64,000 nucleotides of DNA from Filomicrobium sp. (GCA_017792465.1 CP051234.1:2636501-2700500), one strand, 5' to 3'. Shown: positions 34,493 through 44,195, counted from the stretch's first letter. Numbers and translations are program-made. The notes: generated by a model not told the origin, from the letters alone.

Positions 34493-35413
34493 TTATCTCG
34501 TCGGGATCGGTGTGTCGCCGCGATAATCGTAAAAGCCGCGCTGCGCCTTGCGGCCAAGCCAGCCGGCTTCGACATATTTCACAAGTAGCGGGCAGGGCCG
34601 GTACTTGGAATCCGCCAAGCCCTCATAAAGAACCTGCATGACCGACAAACAGGTATCCAGACCGATAAAGTCAGCCAGTTCCAGCGGCCCCATCGGATGG
34701 TTGGCGCCGAGCTTCATGGCCTTGTCGATCGATTCCACCGTGCCGACGCCTTCGTAAAGCGTGTAGACCGCCTCGTTGATCATCGGCAGCAGGATACGGT
34801 TGACGATGAAAGCGGGGAAGTCTTCGGAAATGGCGATCTTCTTGCCAAGCGAGCTGACAAACGCCCGGCTCGTCTCGAAGGTGTCGTCTTCGGTGGCGAT
34901 GCCGCGGATCAATTCGACCAGCTCCATCAGCGGAACCGGGTTCATGAAGTGCATGCCGATGAAGCGATCCGGACGGTCGGTGATCGAAGCCAGACGCGTC
35001 ACCGAAATCGATGACGTGTTGGTGGCGACGATCGTCTCCGGCTTCAGGTGCTTGCAGAGTTCCGAAAAGATGCTGCGCTTGATGCTCTCGTCTTCAACGG
35101 CAGCTTCGATAACGAGATCGCAGGACCCCAGTCCGGCGAAACTGTCGGCGAAGGTAATGCGCGACAGTGCTTCGGTCTTCTTGCTTTCGGGGATCACGCC
35201 TTTGGACACTTGGCGATCGAGGTTGCGCCCAATTATCTTTAGGGCCTTTTCGAAGGCATCGGGCGACAGATCGTTGACGACGACGTCGTATTCGGCGAGT
35301 GCTGCGACGTGGGCGATCCCGTTGCCCATCTGGCCTGCGCCAATGATGCCGACGGTGCGAATGCTTCCGGGTTTTTGAGCGGTGATCGCTTCAGGCATTA
35401 CTGGGGTATCCAT
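34493..35413 (-). CDS. hbd: 3-hydroxybutyryl-CoA dehydrogenase
   Basis: Oxidises (S)-3-hydroxyacyl-CoA, typically 3-hydroxybutyryl-CoA, to the 3-keto form with NAD(P). The 306-residue protein shows the Rossmann motif GIIGAGQMGNGIA, the catalytic His segment GMHFMNPVPLMELVELI, the Glu in VIEAAVEDE, and FPAFIVNRILLPMINEA. A 15-residue N-terminal extension precedes the Rossmann strand. It lies 42 bp after etfA, which passes electrons from acyl-CoA dehydrogenases, so the group probably serves fatty-acid or butyryl-CoA metabolism. Confidence 0.95.
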   Translation of the reverse strand: MDTPVMPEAITAQKPGSIRTVGIIGAGQMGNGIAHVAALAEYDVVVNDLSPDAFEKALKIIGRNLDRQVSKGVIPESKKTEALSRITFADSFAGLGSCDLVIEAAVEDESIKRSIFSELCKHLKPETIVATNTSSISVTRLASITDRPDRFIGMHFMNPVPLMELVELIRGIATEDDTFETSRAFVSSLGKKIAISEDFPAFIVNRILLPMINEAVYTLYEGVGTVESIDKAMKLGANHPMGPLELADFIGLDTCLSVMQVLYEGLADSKYRPCPLLVKYVEAGWLGRKAQRGFYDYRGDTPIPTR

Positions 35414-35455
35414 TAAGTGTGGCTCCGAAAACAGGCGCGCATTACGGTCATACTT

Positions 35456-36400
35456 CTAATTTGTATGCTTTTTCAGCTCAGCTTCAAGCTCGGGAAGAGC
35501 CTGGAAGAGATCCGCGACCAGGCCATAGTCGGCGACCTGGAAGATCGGAGCGTCAGCATCCTTGTTGATCGCGACGATGACTTTGGAATCCTTCATGCCG
35601 GCCAAGTGCTGGATGGCACCGGAAATGCCGACGGCGATATAGAGTTCAGGGGCGACGACCTTGCCGGTCTGGCCGACCTGCATGTCGTTGGGGACGTAGC
35701 CGGCATCGACGGCGGCGCGGCTGGCGCCGATTGCGGCTCCGAGCTGATCGGCGACCGGTGCGATGAGCTTGTCGAAATTCTCGCCGGAAGCGAGACCGCG
35801 GCCGCCGGAAATGATGATCTTGGCGGAAGCCAGTTCGGGACGATCGGATTTCGTCAGCTCGGCACTGTCGAAGGTCGACTTCTCATAAGCGGCTGGCGCT
35901 GCGACGGTTTCGATTTCGGCGCTGCCGGTTTGTTCGGCAGACTGGAAGGCTGACGTGCGGACCGTGATGACTTTCTTCAGCTGGTTGCACTTAACGGTCT
36001 GGACCGCGTTACCGGCATAAATCGGGCGCTCGAAGGTGTCGGGCGATTGCACGGAGATGATTTCGGAAACCTGCATGACGTCGAGCAGTGCTGCGACGCG
36101 GGGCATGATGTTCTTGCCGAATGCGGTCGCAGGCGCGACGACGGAGTCGTAGCTTTCCATCAAAGGCACTATCACAGCCGACATTTCTTCGGCCAGTTGG
36201 TGCTCCAGGTGCGGAGCCTCCATCAGTAGGACCTTGCTCGCGCCGGTGAGTTTTGCGGCGGCTTCGGCGACGCCCTGGCATCCGGACCCGGCAACGAGGA
36301 CGTGGACGTCGCTGCCAAGTTTGGCAGCAGCCGACATGGCCTTCGCGGTGGAATCGTTGAGGGACTTGTTATCGTGCTCGGCAATCAGCAGTACGGCCAT
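35456..36400 (-). CDS. etfA: Electron transfer flavoprotein alpha subunit
   Basis: FAD-binding subunit of ETF, which carries electrons from acyl-CoA and related dehydrogenases to ETF-ubiquinone oxidoreductase. The C-terminal FAD domain is clear: [45 protein letters not shown] and [12 protein letters not shown]. Length 314 is normal. Its ATG overlaps the etfB stop by 1 bp (TGATG), so the two are translationally coupled. Confidence 0.97.
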   Translation of the reverse strand: MAVLLIAEHDNKSLNDSTAKAMSAAAKLGSDVHVLVAGSGCQGVAEAAAKLTGASKVLLMEAPHLEHQLAEEMSAVIVPLMESYDSVVAPATAFGKNIMPRVAALLDVMQVSEIISVQSPDTFERPIYAGNAVQTVKCNQLKKVITVRTSAFQSAEQTGSAEIETVAAPAAYEKSTFDSAELTKSDRPELASAKIIISGGRGLASGENFDKLIAPVADQLGAAIGASRAAVDAGYVPNDMQVGQTGKVVAPELYIAVGISGAIQHLAGMKDSKVIVAINKDADAPIFQVADYGLVADLFQALPELEAELKKHTN

Positions 36401-37149
36401 CAGAGAACCCCCGCTTCGTTTTTAAGTTTCGAAACCAGTTCTTCGACGCTCTCGACCATGATGCCGGCTTCGCGCACCGAAGGTTCGGAGGTCTTGACGA
36501 TTTCGAGTTTCGGGGTGACGTCGACGCCGTAATCTTCCGGCGTCTTCTTATCGAGCGGCTTCTTCTTGGCCTTCATGATGTTGGGCAGGGTCGGGTAACG
36601 CGGCTCATTGAGGCGAAGGTCAGTGGTGACGACGGCGGGAAGGTTGAGCGCGACAGTCTCCAGGCCGCCATCGATCTCGCGGGTGACTTTGGCTTTGCCG
36701 CCATCAAGCACCAGCTTTGAAGCAAACGTGCCCTGCGGCCATCCAAGCAACGCTGCGAGCATCTGACCGGTCTGGTTGCAATCGTCGTCGATCGCCTGTT
36801 TGCCCATGATGACCAGCTCCGGGCCTTCGGCTTCGACAACTGCTTTGAGAAGCTTGGCGACGGCGAGTGGCTCGGTCGCGACATCGGTTTCGATGTGGAT
36901 GGCGCGATCAGCGCCGATGGCCTGGGCGGTGCGCAGAACGTCCTGGGCTTTGGCCGGGCCGATCGTCACGGCGACGACTTCGGTGGCGGTGCCGGCTTCC
37001 TTCAAACGAACGGCCTCTTCGACGGCGATTTCATCGAAGGGGTTCATGGACATCTTGACGTTTGCGAGTTCGACGCCTGATCCATCCGACTTGACGCGGA
37101 TTTTCACGTTGTAATCGACCACGCGCTTGACCGGCACGATTATTTTCAT
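36400..37149 (-). CDS. etfB: Electron transfer flavoprotein beta subunit
   Basis: AMP-binding subunit of ETF, 249 residues. Seen: [16 protein letters not shown] at the start, [36 protein letters not shown], and the dehydrogenase-recognition loop [20 protein letters not shown] at about residues 178-197. The loop ends in the KAKKK cluster (bases 36559-36573) that is the methylation target of METTL20 enzymes in other organisms; a METTL20-like gene is present at 5.4-6.1 kb. The gene heads the etfB-etfA-hbd operon. Confidence 0.97.
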   Translation of the reverse strand: MKIIVPVKRVVDYNVKIRVKSDGSGVELANVKMSMNPFDEIAVEEAVRLKEAGTATEVVAVTIGPAKAQDVLRTAQAIGADRAIHIETDVATEPLAVAKLLKAVVEAEGPELVIMGKQAIDDDCNQTGQMLAALLGWPQGTFASKLVLDGGKAKVTREIDGGLETVALNLPAVVTTDLRLNEPRYPTLPNIMKAKKKPLDKKTPEDYGVDVTPKLEIVKTSEPSVREAGIMVESVEELVSKLKNEAGVL

Positions 37150-37448
37150 TCGCCTTCAATTCCCCGAAATTCTGTATCGACTAGATAAATGCCCAAGATT
37201 GGTGCAGGCAAAAGCCAACAGCCGTTCTATTCCGCACCTGCGCACATGATCAAGACCCATGCCGCCTCGATCGGCACAGCTTTTTAGAAAAACCGACACC
37301 GCGACAGCCTTCGCAATTGCGAAGAGCGAGCCTAATCGGCTCCCTGTCCGGCGTCAATTGGCGTCAAGGATCGATGCGGGGCCCGCGGAAAGCTTCGCGG
37401 TCCCAGAGGCAGGCGGATGTCTGTTTGCGATGGTCGCCGGCGTCAGCG

Positions 37449-38165
37449 TTAAGCAAATCCGCGATCGAACAGTGGGACATCTGGTCGCTTGAACAACACA
37501 ATCAGAATTGCGCCGGCCGCGAGCCCGCCAATGTGAGCCCACCAGGCAACAGGGTTTTGACCGCCGACTTCGGGCATCAAAACCATGGCGACCTGGGTGA
37601 TGACCCACAGACCGAGGACGATCGCAGCTGAGATCTGCAACGGGATGACCTTGAGGGCCAGAACCCAGACGCGGACGCGTGGGTGCAGCATCAGATAGGC
37701 GGCGATGACGCCGGCCACAGCACCTGAAGCGCCGATCAACGGTACGTTGGCCAAATCAGTTCCCTCGACGATGTAGGCGTGGGTGAGAGCTGCGATGACA
37801 CCGCAAGCAAGATAGAAAATCAGGAACTTGATGTGTCCGACGGCGTCCTCGACGTTATCGCCGAACACCCAAAGGAAGATCATGTTGCCAAGGAGGTGCC
37901 AGATATCTCCATGGAAAAACATGTACGAAATCAACGTATAAGCTTCCGGGACTGCGACCTGATCGCTGCTCATCCCGGCGGTACCGCCGACGACGTTGAC
38001 GAGGAAGAGTTCGGCCGGGCGAACTGCAAAGCTTGAAATCCAGGATTGCTCGACGCCGGTTGCCGTCAAGGCGAAGACCAGGACGTTGATCGCGATCAGA
38101 GCGACGGTCACGAACTGAAACTTGATGGACGTCAGGGGATTTTCGTCGCTGACAGGGATGAACAC
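37449..38165 (-). CDS. Rhomboid-family intramembrane serine protease
   Basis: A 238-residue membrane protein with six predicted helices. The catalytic serine lies in GASGAVAG and the catalytic histidine in WWAHIGGLAAG; the HxxxN-type oxyanion residues are in FFHGDIWHLLGNMIFLWVFG. Substrate unknown. A GTG start at 38165 gives MFIPVSDENPL, the usual start of alphaproteobacterial rhomboids, with GGAG about 9 bases upstream; the ATG at 38207 would add 14 atypical residues. It is on the same strand as, and 144 bp after, the adenosyltransferase gene. Confidence 0.92.
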   Translation of the reverse strand: MFIPVSDENPLTSIKFQFVTVALIAINVLVFALTATGVEQSWISSFAVRPAELFLVNVVGGTAGMSSDQVAVPEAYTLISYMFFHGDIWHLLGNMIFLWVFGDNVEDAVGHIKFLIFYLACGVIAALTHAYIVEGTDLANVPLIGASGAVAGVIAAYLMLHPRVRVWVLALKVIPLQISAAIVLGLWVITQVAMVLMPEVGGQNPVAWWAHIGGLAAGAILIVLFKRPDVPLFDRGFA

Positions 38166-38309
38166 GTCTGAGGTCTCCGAAGTGCAGGGCCGACTGACCG
38201 GCGGCAAACGTCAATGCCTGGCGACAACCGATATTGGACTTGGTAAATCCTTCAGTGGCCTGAGGTCAGATGTCAACTGAAAGTCCCGGATTTACCTACG
38301 TGCGAGACC

Positions 38310-38891
38310 TCAACGGTTAGCGCCTGGCACCCAAAGGACATCGCCGTTTCCGCGATCGTTGGTATAGCGTCCGACAACGAACAGCAGGTCTGACAGCCGG
38401 TTGATGTACTTCAGGCAGGCTTCGCTGACGTGCTCGTTGGGATCGGCGGCAAGTTCCGCCATCTGTCTTTCGGCGCGGCGACTGACGGTTCGCGCCAGGT
38501 GCAGATATGCCGAAGCCGCCGAACCGCCGGGCAGGACGAATGACTTTAACGGTTCGAGTTCGGCATTGAGCTGATCGATCTCGGCTTCGAGCCTTTCGAC
38601 CTGGGCGTCGGTCACGCGCAGCGGCTCAAATCCCAGCTCTTCGCCACGGTCGGGAATGCATAGATCGGCGCCTAAATCGAACATGTCGTTTTGAACCCGG
38701 AACATAATGCCATCGATCACGGCGTCGTCCGGCCCCAGATGCAATCTGACGAGACCGATGACGGCATTAGCTTCATCGACCGTTCCGTAGGCTTCGATGC
38801 GCTTGTCGTGTTTGGGGACGCGTTCGCCCGTGCCCAGTCCGGTCGAGCCCTTGTCCCCGGTGCGCGTGTAGATCTTGTTGAGTTTGACCAT
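38310..38891 (-). CDS. PduO-type cob(I)alamin adenosyltransferase
   Basis: Transfers the adenosyl group of ATP to cob(I)alamin, making coenzyme B12 in the cytosol. The ATP-binding N-terminus TRTGDKGSTGLGTGERVPK, EAYGTVDEANAVIG, and the C-terminal INRLSDLLFVVGRY are all present; length 193 is usual. It lies 27 bp after the HIG1-like gene on the same strand, an arrangement common in Rhizobiales. Confidence 0.95.
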   Translation of the reverse strand: MVKLNKIYTRTGDKGSTGLGTGERVPKHDKRIEAYGTVDEANAVIGLVRLHLGPDDAVIDGIMFRVQNDMFDLGADLCIPDRGEELGFEPLRVTDAQVERLEAEIDQLNAELEPLKSFVLPGGSAASAYLHLARTVSRRAERQMAELAADPNEHVSEACLKYINRLSDLLFVVGRYTNDRGNGDVLWVPGANR

Positions 38892-38918
38892 TGCTTGAGA
38901 CGTATTCCCTTCGACGGC

Positions 38919-39107
38919 TTAGCCGCGGACCAGCACAAAGCCGAGAATGAACAATAGGGCGAGGAACTGCAGCCCGACCCTCCAGCGCATCAGTTTCTGG
39001 CTCAGGTTCGGGCTTTTGCGGGTCAGCAGCGAATAGAGCCCCATACACAGGACCGCGAGGACGGCGATGCACGCCAAAGTCGTCAGGTAATAGAAGACAG
39101 CTTGCAT
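38919..39107 (-). CDS. HIG1-like twin-transmembrane protein
   Basis: A 62-residue protein of two membrane helices (about 4-27 and 44-61) joined by a basic loop. The stretch QKLMRWRVGLQ resembles the Q-x-R-x-R-x-Q motif of HIG1-domain proteins, which in mitochondria act as respiratory supercomplex factors. Bacterial members are small and poorly studied. It precedes the adenosyltransferase gene by 27 bp and is likely co-transcribed with it. Confidence 0.75.
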   Translation of the reverse strand: MQAVFYYLTTLACIAVLAVLCMGLYSLLTRKSPNLSQKLMRWRVGLQFLALLFILGFVLVRG

Positions 39108-39539
39108 GGTGTTGAGGCGCCTACGCCTGGTTTGTGTGTGTCCGGCCGATATTTTGACGGGCGGATTAGGGTGGCTCTTTAGGACCGAGACTTGTCAAAT
39201 TCAAAGTCTCACAACGCTTAGGCGTTGAAATTCCAATTGCCTTGGTATGGTTTGTTTGTGGCTATGTCTAGTCTGGGTCTCGTCTTGAGACGATTGGGTT
39301 TGCGATCGAAGCATCTGGCGTTTACAAGGCGGCTCCGCCATTTCCACGGGGCTGTTTTGCGGCTCAGGTTGGCGGGCGGGGCCGCAAATCAATGGCGGCG
39401 GCCTTCCAACATTACGAAACGGTTTAGACTTTGATGCGCACAATAATCGCCGCAATTGTCAGGCCACTAATCAGCTCTATTTCCGACATCGAGCCCAGGG
39501 CTTCCGTCCGGTCTGCAGGAATCTTTCGCGTTTGACTGG
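39108..39539. other. Divergent promoter region, no gene recognised
   Basis: The 432 bp between the HIG1-like gene and envC contains only a doubtful 69-codon frame (39225-39434 plus) rich in Arg and Leu that looks like noncoding GC-rich sequence. No promoter or RNA was recognised with confidence. Confidence 0.4.
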
Positions 39540-41015
39540 ATGCTTGATGACGATTTCAGAATTGGCCTGAAAGGTTCGATTTTGCCCCGTAGTCGCAGTC
39601 TCAAAATTTCCGGTTCGAAGCTGGCCTGCGGCACGGCGATGATGACGCTTGTCTTGATGCTCGGCGGTCCGGGCTATGCCCAGTCTAGCCGCGAGGAAGC
39701 GCGCTTAAAGCTCGAAAAGGAGCGCAATCAGCTGCAATCGGCGCAGGGCAAGGCGCATAGTCTCGAACTGCAAATGCGGGAACTCAAACAGGAGCGGGAG
39801 AAGCTTAACTCGCGCCTCGTTGAGACGGCGGCGCTGATCCAGAAGAGCGAAGCCCGGTTGACGGCGATCGAGACGCGGCTCGATGAGCTTCGCTCGCAGG
39901 AGCAGCTGGTGCGCGGATCGCTGATGCAGCGGCGCGATCAGATCGCCAAGCTTTTGGCTGTCCTGCAGCGCATGGGCCGTAACCCGCCACCGGTGATGAT
40001 GACCCATCGCGAGGATGCGCTCGCCATGGTGCGCAGCGCGATGCTGCTGTCATCGGCCTTTCCGGGGCTGAGCAAACAGGCGTTGGAACTCGCCGACCGG
40101 CTCAATGAGCTCGTCCGGGTGATGACCGATATCCGTACCGAAGGCGAACGGCTGAAGGCTGAGACGCAAAGCCTGAAGGATTCACAGACGCGGCTTTCGG
40201 GCTTGATGGCGCAGAAGAAAACGTCTTTGAGCGCGCAGGAGACGGAGCTTAGCAACGTCCGGTCGGCGGCTGCGGAAATCGCTCGTAACGTCACGTCTCT
40301 CAAGGATTTGATTTCGCAAATCGACAAAGCCGCTGAAAATGAGCGGATGCGTGAGCATAATCGCCTGGCGGCCAGGCAGGTTGAGGAGGCGACGGTCAAG
40401 GGCCGGCTGGGGACGGCAGAACCGATCAGCCCGTCGCAAGTGCCGGTTCAATCCGATCCCGGACTAGTTCAGGAGGCCGCCCCGCAGAAAGCGCCGCGCG
40501 ACCCAGAACAGGAAGTCGAAGTTGCCGTTCTGGCGCCGTCAGCCTCAGGCTTTGGAAAAACCAGTGCAGGCCGAATTGAGCCGGCCATTCCGTTTCATTT
40601 GGCCAAGGGAAAGCTGCCGCGCCCTACAAGCGGCAAACTTGTCCTGAAATATGCTGAAAAGACCGAATATGGTGGAAAATCCAAGGGGATCGTGTTCCGA
40701 ACGCGCCATGCGGCGCAGATTACTAGCCCTTGCGATGGATGGATTGTATACGCAGGTCCATTCCGGAGCTACGGCCAACTCTTGATCATCAACGCCGGCG
40801 GCGGGTATCATGTGCTTCTTGCTGGTATGACTCGTATCGATGTCCAACCGGGCCAATTCGTGCTCGCGGCTGAGCCTGTTGGGACCATGAACGAAGCTCC
40901 GCCAACCGTTAAGGATAGTTCATCTGACACGTCGCCTGTTCTGTATGTAGAATTCCGTAAAGACGGACGACCCATTGATCCTGCCCCATGGTGGGTTCTC
41001 AACCCAAGAGGGTGA
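39540..41015 (+). CDS. EnvC-family murein hydrolase activator
   Basis: A 491-residue exported protein that in the known family activates amidases at the division site. A signal-like hydrophobic segment (about 28-46, ending GYAQ) is followed by two coiled coils (about 50-150 and 190-290) and a C-terminal LytM/M23 domain (about 360-490). The LytM domain looks catalytically degenerate: the usual final HxH is replaced (HVLLAGM), as expected for EnvC activators. The first 27 residues precede the hydrophobic segment and the start is uncertain. ctpA follows after 8 bp. Confidence 0.88.
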   Translation: MLDDDFRIGLKGSILPRSRSLKISGSKLACGTAMMTLVLMLGGPGYAQSSREEARLKLEKERNQLQSAQGKAHSLELQMRELKQEREKLNSRLVETAALIQKSEARLTAIETRLDELRSQEQLVRGSLMQRRDQIAKLLAVLQRMGRNPPPVMMTHREDALAMVRSAMLLSSAFPGLSKQALELADRLNELVRVMTDIRTEGERLKAETQSLKDSQTRLSGLMAQKKTSLSAQETELSNVRSAAAEIARNVTSLKDLISQIDKAAENERMREHNRLAARQVEEATVKGRLGTAEPISPSQVPVQSDPGLVQEAAPQKAPRDPEQEVEVAVLAPSASGFGKTSAGRIEPAIPFHLAKGKLPRPTSGKLVLKYAEKTEYGGKSKGIVFRTRHAAQITSPCDGWIVYAGPFRSYGQLLIINAGGGYHVLLAGMTRIDVQPGQFVLAAEPVGTMNEAPPTVKDSSSDTSPVLYVEFRKDGRPIDPAPWWVLNPRG

Positions 41016-41023
41016 AAACGACT

Positions 41024-42385
41024 ATGCGCAAAACTGACTTTGCGTTCTGGACCTTCCTGCTGATGACTGCACTGGCGGGGGCGACGACGCTTCTCAACGT
41101 GACCCAGACCTATTCGGCGACTTCGCCCAACTCGAGTTTGTACCGACAGCTGGACTTGTTCGGCGATGTGCTTGAGCGGGTGCGCTCCGACTATGTGGAG
41201 AAGCCTGAGGATTCAAAGCTGATCAAAAATGCCATCAACGGCATGCTGAGTTCGCTCGATCCTCACTCCGCATATCTCTCGCCTGAGAGCTTCAGTGACA
41301 TGCAGGTCCAGACCCGCGGAGAGTTCGGCGGTCTTGGCATTGAAGTCACGATGCAGGATCAGGTCGTGAAGGTCGTCTCACCGATCGACGATACGCCTGC
41401 GGCGCGCGCCGGGGTTCAGGCCAACGACCTCATCACCCATCTGGATGGCGAGCAGATCGTCGGTCTGTCGCTGGAAGATGCCGTCAAGAAGATGCGCGGT
41501 CCGGTCAACACGCCGATTATTCTGACGGTCGTGCGCAAGGGTGTTGAAGACCCCATCGATATCAAGATCGTGCGCGACGTCATCCGCATCAATCCGGTCA
41601 AGTGGCGCGTCGAAGACGATGTCGCCTATATCAAGGTCTCGACCTTCAACGAGCAGACGCACGCCAATCTGGCCAAAGCGATCAAGAAGCTCAGCGCCGA
41701 GATCGGTGGCAAGCTCAAGGGCTACGTCATCGACCTGCGCAACAACCCAGGTGGTTTGCTCGATCAGGCGATCGCGGTTTCCGACGACTTCCTGGAAAAG
41801 GGCGTGATCGTCATCACCAAGGGCCGCAATAGCGAAGAGACCCAGCGCAGCTCGGCGCGTGCGGGTGACCTGACCGACGGTAAGAAGGTCCTCGTGCTCA
41901 TCAACGGCGGTTCGGCCTCGGCTTCCGAAATCGTCGCCGGCGCTTTGCAGGATCATGAGCGTGCGACGATCATCGGGACGCGGTCGTTCGGCAAGGGCTC
42001 GGTGCAGACGATTATTCCATTGGGCGCCAATGGAGCGATCCGCCTGACCACGGCGCGTTATTACACGCCGCGCAACCGTTCGATCCAGGCCAAAGGCATC
42101 GACCCGGACATCAAGGTCGAGCAGGAGCTTCCTGACGAACTGAAGAAAAAGAAGATCAAGCCTCGCGGCGAAGCGAGCTTGCGTGGTCACCTGAAGAACT
42201 CGGACATCGAGAAGGAAGAGTCCGGCTCGTCGGCCTATGTTCCCAAGGAACCCGAAAAGGATACGCAGTTGCAGTTCGCGCTCAACTATCTGCGTGGCAA
42301 GGTGACGGCACCGCCGAAGGCTAAGAAAGAAGAGCCGAAGGTGGACAATAAGGCCGAAGCTGCCAAGCCGGAAAAGGTCGAGTGA
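41024..42385 (+). CDS. ctpA: Carboxy-terminal processing protease (S41)
   Basis: A 453-residue periplasmic serine protease that trims protein C-termini. Signal/anchor helix at about 6-28, a PDZ domain (about 85-170, GEFGGLGIEV, VVSPIDDTPAARAGVQ), and the S41 catalytic core with the nucleophile in NGGSASASEIVAGAL and the lysine in SFGKGSVQT. A Lys/Glu/Ala-rich tail of about 60 residues follows the core. ATG 41024 (MRKTDFAF) has GAGGG upstream and starts 8 bp after the envC stop; the in-frame ATG at 40988 lies inside envC. The envC-ctpA-rppH order is common in alphaproteobacteria. Confidence 0.95.
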   Translation: MRKTDFAFWTFLLMTALAGATTLLNVTQTYSATSPNSSLYRQLDLFGDVLERVRSDYVEKPEDSKLIKNAINGMLSSLDPHSAYLSPESFSDMQVQTRGEFGGLGIEVTMQDQVVKVVSPIDDTPAARAGVQANDLITHLDGEQIVGLSLEDAVKKMRGPVNTPIILTVVRKGVEDPIDIKIVRDVIRINPVKWRVEDDVAYIKVSTFNEQTHANLAKAIKKLSAEIGGKLKGYVIDLRNNPGGLLDQAIAVSDDFLEKGVIVITKGRNSEETQRSSARAGDLTDGKKVLVLINGGSASASEIVAGALQDHERATIIGTRSFGKGSVQTIIPLGANGAIRLTTARYYTPRNRSIQAKGIDPDIKVEQELPDELKKKKIKPRGEASLRGHLKNSDIEKEESGSSAYVPKEPEKDTQLQFALNYLRGKVTAPPKAKKEEPKVDNKAEAAKPEKVE

Positions 42386-42427
42386 GCCAGCGGCTGCCAT
42401 GGTCGCAAGACCGCACTGAAAATCAAC

Positions 42428-42456
42428 GAAGGGCGCCTTTTGGCGCCCTTCATTTT
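42428..42456 (+). terminator. Terminator after ctpA
   Basis: Perfect 10-bp stem (42428-42437 with 42442-42451) with a TTTT loop, followed by A and four T. Strong hairpin 43 bp after the ctpA stop. Confidence 0.85.
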
Positions 42457-42524
42457 GCCGGTGGCGATGATGTTTCGGTGGGGCCGTTCAAACGATAACT
42501 GGGACGCGGATAATCGAGGGTCTT

Positions 42525-43052
42525 ATGGCCAAAAACAAAAAGAGCGAAGAATTGGGCTATCGGCCTTGTGTCGGGATCGTCGTCCTCAACCAGGACAACC
42601 AGGTTTGGATCGGCCGGCGGGCGGCCACAAAGCGCGGCAATGAACCCGAAGGAGGGGCGCGCTGGTGGCAAATGCCGCAAGGCGGCATCGACAAGGGTGA
42701 AGACCCAAGCGCCGCGGCTCTGCGCGAACTCAATGAGGAAACCGGCATTGCGCAAGCCGCCGTCCGGATCATCGCCGAGACGGAGGGCTGGTATCATTAC
42801 GACCTACCCGAAGAGCTGATCGGCAAGAAGTGGGGCGGGCGCTATCGCGGGCAGTCGCAAAAGTGGTTCGTGATGCGATATTCAGGGCGCGATGAGGACG
42901 TCAACATCACGCCCGAGCCGCCGCATGAGATCGAGTTCGATGCCTGGCGGTGGGCGTCGCCTGATGAGCTTCTCGGGCTGGTCGTCCCATTCAAGCGGCA
43001 GGTCTACGAAGGCATCCTGGAAGAATTCTCTGACCTTCTCGCCGGACGCTGA
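42525..43052 (+). CDS. rppH: RNA pyrophosphohydrolase (Nudix)
   Basis: Removes pyrophosphate from the 5' end of mRNA, which opens it to decay. The Nudix box GGIDKGEDPSAAALRELNEETGI is complete, the N-terminus YRPCVGIVVLN and WWQMPQGG are typical, and YHYDLPEELIGKKWGGRYRGQSQKWF is the RppH-specific stretch. Length 175. It sits behind a terminator, so it has its own promoter; only a short spacer (42457-42524) is available for it. Confidence 0.95.
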   Translation: MAKNKKSEELGYRPCVGIVVLNQDNQVWIGRRAATKRGNEPEGGARWWQMPQGGIDKGEDPSAAALRELNEETGIAQAAVRIIAETEGWYHYDLPEELIGKKWGGRYRGQSQKWFVMRYSGRDEDVNITPEPPHEIEFDAWRWASPDELLGLVVPFKRQVYEGILEEFSDLLAGR

Positions 43053-43680
43053 GGAGCGGCAGGTCTCTCGCCTATGCCGGTTGGTCTGCCTGTCCGGCCG
43101 GTTGATCGCGTCGTCGGGCCACTGTGCAGGATGGCGCGTTGCACGGACGCTTGGCGTTGGCGTTTGCCTTTGAGGGAGATTTCCCGGCTTCAGCCCCGGC
43201 GCTTAGCACCGTTTGACGGGCATTTGCCAATCATCATTCGCGGCACAGCAGTTTCAGATGAGATTGTATCTCGCACGCGAGTAACCCGTTCCAGTCTTGC
43301 GATCTCGGGTGGCCGGTCTCGATCAGTCAAACGACAGGAATGGCGGCAGATTCTGCGTTGATATTCTCATCAACCGTAGTTCGAAGACACGATGCGGCGC
43401 GGATTTCGGGTCGCATTATATTTCGTACGACCTCGCGCTGCCTTGATCTATACTTTGTAATTCAATGTATTCACGTATTATTTCAATACCGCATCTCCAA
43501 CTTTACTGACCTGCTGTAATTGCGTCTAATTTTTGACTTCAGACGCACATGTATTAAAATATATATTTTGCCACACTACTTGATTTTCACTTGATTTGCG
43601 TATTATTTGCCGTCTGCGGGCGATACGCTCGTTGCGCGTCCACAGGGACGCTCAATTCATCTTTTGGAGATATAAAGAAG
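43053..43680. other. Intergenic, AT-rich second half
   Basis: 628 bp without a convincing gene. From about 43440 the sequence turns strongly AT-rich, contains a 6-bp hairpin (43522-43527 with 43541-43546), and ends in the promoter and GGAGA site of the small exported protein. A TTGATT and TATTAT pair at about 43580-43606 is a possible promoter. The change in composition may mark imported or decayed DNA. Confidence 0.4.
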
Positions 43681-43971
43681 ATGAAAAAGACCATGCTTAC
43701 GGTCGCTGCTCTCAGCGTTTTCGCAGCCTTCGCAGCACCTGCATCGGCACTTACTGTCACCAACAATGACGAAGGCGGCTATACTGTCGCTGTATCTGTT
43801 GGCGAGCAGAATTCTGAAATTTCCGTCGATACCGGTGCGAGCGTCGAAGCACCTTGCGGTGACGGATGCCTTGTTTCTCTGATCGGGAATGATGGCGTTA
43901 TCGACGAAGTGGAAGCCGTTGATGCCGATCATCTGACGATCACGGCTGGCGTGTTCCAGAAGGCCGAGTAA
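43681..43971 (+). CDS. Small exported protein of unknown function
   Basis: A 96-residue protein with a signal peptide (about 1-23, AFAAPASA) and an acidic mature domain of about 73 residues with one Cys pair (APCGDGCLVSL) and a mostly beta character (LTVTNNDEGGYTVAVSVG). No family was recognised. ATG 43681 has TGGAGA upstream. The gene is flanked by an AT-rich leader and a strong terminator, so it forms its own transcript. It converges on the atp operon. Confidence 0.75.
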   Translation: MKKTMLTVAALSVFAAFAAPASALTVTNNDEGGYTVAVSVGEQNSEISVDTGASVEAPCGDGCLVSLIGNDGVIDEVEAVDADHLTITAGVFQKAE

Positions 43972-44032
43972 TTCTATAAAGCGCGCGGGCCGAAACCCCG
44001 GCTCGCGCCGCTCACTTGAAGTCATGAAAAAA

Positions 44033-44065
44033 GCCGCGCGAATGGAAATTCGTCGCGGCCTTTTT
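44033..44065. terminator. Terminator between the exported protein and atpC
   Basis: An 11-bp stem with one bulge (44033-44043 with 44048-44059), a GGAA loop and five T after it on the plus strand; A-run on the other side, so it can serve both converging transcripts. Confidence 0.8.
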
Positions 44066-44195
44066 GTTTCTGGAGCCGGTCTGGAGTGGAGAGAAACCAA
44101 AGCGCCGTTGGCACTGGTCGAACTCTGCACTCAAGGCTTGCTTGGCGAGCGAATGATATCGGCAGCAGCCTGCTTCGACAGGCTATCGAGGGCGC

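Noticed and set aside
39225-39434. Frame of 69 codons upstream of envC
   Set aside because: Arg/Leu-rich sequence without a start signal or family; looks noncoding.
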